Below, piece after piece: positions 8,178-9,514 of a stretch of 9,514 nt of DNA. The stretch's first letter is position 1; each line of letters begins with the position of its first letter. Source of the DNA: Candidatus Aminicenantota bacterium. Lineage in GTDB: Bacteria; Acidobacteriota; Aminicenantia; Aminicenantales; Aminicenantaceae. Below the pieces are notes generated by a model. It made no database searches and had not been told where the DNA came from. It worked only from the letters and a program-made list of their open reading frames with translations. The stretch is from NCBI GenBank assembly GCA_004378665.1, contig SOIA01000224.1, positions 1-9,514 of the forward strand, in the 5' to 3' direction. A program made the translations under genes and the position numbers.

Positions 8178-8399
8178 TCAAAGAGACTTTTTGTATTCAA
8201 TCATCAGGTAATACATCTTATCCTTGAGGGCAAGTTTCTTTTTCTTCAGCTCTACGACTTCCCGTTTCTCCTCTTCGGTCAGGAAGCTCTTGGCCTCGAG
8301 CTTTTCCAATTTTTTGTCATACTGCTGGTGCAGTTTGTTGGCCTTTTTGAATTCTTCGTTTTCTTTCAGCATTAACTCTTTGAGCTCTTTTTCTCGCAT
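8178..8399 (-). CDS. Small YdcH/DUF465-like coiled-coil protein
   Basis: A 73-residue, highly charged, all-helical protein with no membrane segment or signal. It has the YdcH/DUF465 pattern: an ENEEFKKANKLHQQYDKKLEKLE helix (13-35), a short turn with SFLTEEEK, then LKKKKLALKDKMYYLM (51-66). I chose the ATG at 8399 because a GGAGGA lies seven bases upstream; an in-frame GTG at 8429 would add ten residues but would put that Shine-Dalgarno sequence inside the gene. The function of the family is not established. It starts 40 bases after the glycosyltransferase stop. Confidence 0.8.
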   Translation of the reverse strand: MREKELKELMLKENEEFKKANKLHQQYDKKLEKLEAKSFLTEEEKREVVELKKKKLALKDKMYYLMIEYKKSL

Positions 8400-8406
8400 T
8401 GCACGT

Positions 8407-8412
8407 TCCTCC
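8407..8412 (-). promoter_or_regulatory. Ribosome binding site fixing the YdcH-like start
   Basis: GGAGGA on the minus strand sits seven bases before the ATG at 8399. It is the reason for preferring that start over the in-frame GTG at 8429. Confidence 0.75.
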
Positions 8413-8439
8413 GCACTAAAGAATATCACAACGTATGCC

Positions 8440-9426
8440 CTATTTCAATTTGGCCTTCTCCCTGAACAACTCCTCCAACCGGTCCACTAAAGAAGACCAG
8501 GAAAACTCCTGGATTTTCTCGTATCCGGCTCCGGCCAGCCTGAGACGAAGCCCTTCATCCTCGATCAGCCTGACGATCTGGCGACGGAACAATGAAGCAA
8601 GCGGAAAGGGAACCACCAGGGCGGTGTGGCCGTGGACGGCAAAATCTCTCGTGCCGCTTCGCGTGCAGACAACCGGAACCCGGCAGGCCATGGCTTCGGC
8701 TGCCGTGTTCGACCATCCCGCGCGTCTCTCCCCGCTAACGAAGATTTCCGCCTGCGAATAGAGCCAGGCCATCCGGCTCTGGGGAAGGTCGAGATGAAAC
8801 TCATGAGGAACGCGGGACTTTATCATCGGCCTGGGATCTCTTCTGTCTTCTCCAACCAGACTGTCGAACAAAACCAGCTTGAGGCGGGGATATTTTCTTC
8901 CCAGTCCTTCCACAGCCCGGATCACCTGCCGGACGCCTTTCCTTCTTTTGTATACGCGGCCGTAGCAGAGGATCCTGAACTCATCCGTCCCGTCTTCTCT
9001 CTGAACAGGATGGAAGAATTCGGAGTTCACGCCTCCGGGAGCGCGAAAACACGAAACTCCGTATTTTTTCTCAATCCGGCGGCAGATCCCCTCAGAATTC
9101 CCGAGGAAGAGATAATCCCTCTTGATGACTTCCTTTTCCTGTTTATGCCCTTCCAGCACAAAGTAAAAGAATTTGACACGGGCTTTCAGCTTTTCAAAAT
9201 ACGGTAGTACCGAATACTCGCTGCAGAGGCCGACGTCGAAGTTCTCCTCGTCCAGAGAAGAAAAGGGCTTTGTTACTCCTTTGAACTCCAGCCAACCCGG
9301 CCTGTTTCCCTCAGGATGGAAAAGGACGAATCGATGACCTCTCTGTGAGAACTGGTTGCCGATCTCCAGGTAGCGCCTGACGCCTCCGAAGACCTCGACA
9401 TGCGGGAGCAGTGCGGCAATCTTCAT
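8440..9426 (-). CDS. GT4-family (GT-B fold) glycosyltransferase
   Basis: A cytoplasmic or membrane-associated enzyme expected to move a sugar from a nucleotide-sugar donor to a growing surface glycan. The 328 residues show a GT-B layout: an N-terminal acceptor domain with GGVRRYLEIGNQFSQRGH (14-31), a hinge, and a C-terminal donor domain with CYGRVYKRRKG (154-164, phosphate-contacting basic residues), YSQAEIFVSG (223-232) and GWSNTAAEAMACRVPVV (237-253). In most GT4 enzymes the last stretch holds an E-x7-E pair; E244 is kept, but the first glutamate position is A236. ATG at 9426 has GAGG seven bases upstream. As first gene before an MsbA-like exporter it may act on lipopolysaccharide, but donor and acceptor cannot be read from the sequence. 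Confidence 0.88.
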   Translation of the reverse strand: MKIAALLPHVEVFGGVRRYLEIGNQFSQRGHRFVLFHPEGNRPGWLEFKGVTKPFSSLDEENFDVGLCSEYSVLPYFEKLKARVKFFYFVLEGHKQEKEVIKRDYLFLGNSEGICRRIEKKYGVSCFRAPGGVNSEFFHPVQREDGTDEFRILCYGRVYKRRKGVRQVIRAVEGLGRKYPRLKLVLFDSLVGEDRRDPRPMIKSRVPHEFHLDLPQSRMAWLYSQAEIFVSGERRAGWSNTAAEAMACRVPVVCTRSGTRDFAVHGHTALVVPFPLASLFRRQIVRLIEDEGLRLRLAGAGYEKIQEFSWSSLVDRLEELFREKAKLK

Positions 9427-9452
9427 TTTCGCGCCTCTATTTTATTACAATC

Positions 9453-9471
9453 GGGGACGTTCCCCAACGGG
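9453..9471 (-). repeat. Overlapping GC-rich inverted repeats in the leader
   Basis: GGGGACGTTCCCC (plus strand, 9453-9465) is a short inverted repeat with a four-base stem, and the adjoining CCCAACGGG (9463-9471) forms a competing three-base stem. In the RNA they could form small alternative hairpins just before the ribosome binding site. There is no following T-run, so this is not an intrinsic terminator. It could be a remnant of a dispersed palindromic repeat or chance. Confidence 0.35.
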
Positions 9472-9475
9472 ACAC

Positions 9476-9505
9476 CTTATATCAATTTTTTCTGATGATG
9501 GTCAA
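9476..9505 (-). promoter_or_regulatory. Candidate sigma-70-type promoter for the operon
   Basis: On the minus strand TTGACC (9500-9505) and TATAAG (9476-9481) are 18 bases apart, each matching five of six consensus positions. The predicted start of transcription, near 9469, gives a leader of about 40 bases before the glycosyltransferase ATG. No other gap in the cluster is long enough for an equally clear promoter. The gene upstream of the window edge is not visible, so read-through from further up cannot be excluded. Confidence 0.5.
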
Positions 9506-9514
9506 ATTCAATAA

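Noticed and set aside
7467..8375. A 302-codon open frame on the plus strand opposite the ASADH-like gene
   Set aside because: The minus-strand frame has clear family motifs, tight operon spacing and conserved domain order. The plus-strand product resembles no family I recognise and crosses the boundary into the YdcH-like gene. It is a shadow.
9453..9471. Rho-independent terminator of an upstream gene
   Set aside because: The stems are only three to four base pairs, no T-run follows on either strand, and the element lies downstream of the promoter-like sequence.

Overview
The window is a single block of nine genes, all on the minus strand, so transcription runs from high to low coordinates. 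Gaps are at most 40 bases, neighbouring genes overlap at three places, and there is no terminator-like structure between them. This looks like one long operon. From its first gene to its last it reads: glycosyltransferase (GT4), a small YdcH-like coiled-coil protein, an aspartate-semialdehyde dehydrogenase (ASADH)-like protein without its catalytic residues, an MsbA-type ABC exporter, a YicC/YloC-family endoribonuclease, guanylate kinase (gmk), CoaBC, a type 4 iron-sulfur uracil-DNA glycosylase, and PriA. PriA runs off the left edge of the window. A candidate sigma-70-like promoter lies upstream of the glycosyltransferase at the right edge.

The organism is a bacterium of medium GC. The MsbA-like exporter beside a glycosyltransferase suggests a diderm with a lipopolysaccharide-type outer membrane. 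The core order yicC-gmk-coaBC-priA is widespread in bacteria. Gene order and protein style suggest an Acidobacteriota- or Aminicenantes-like lineage, but this is only a guess. The usual omega-subunit gene (rpoZ) between gmk and coaBC is absent.

Region by region: 9427-9514 holds the promoter and a short leader with GC-rich inverted repeats. Positions 5331-9426 hold envelope-related genes (GT4, MsbA) with two accessory proteins between them. Positions 1965-5334 hold housekeeping genes for RNA processing, GMP phosphorylation, coenzyme A synthesis and uracil repair. Positions 1-1968 hold PriA, expected to be involved in replication restart and joined to the glycosylase gene by an ATGA overlap.

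The most striking observation is PriA. Its eight zinc-binding cysteines and its DNA-binding regions are intact, yet the helicase ATPase motifs (Walker A, motif III, motif V and the motif VI arginines) are eroded in an unbroken 656-codon frame. This suggests an ATPase-dead, structural PriA. A second protein that keeps its fold but has lost its catalytic residues (ASADH-like, Usg type) lies in the same operon. I see no phage, transposon, CRISPR or RNA gene here.
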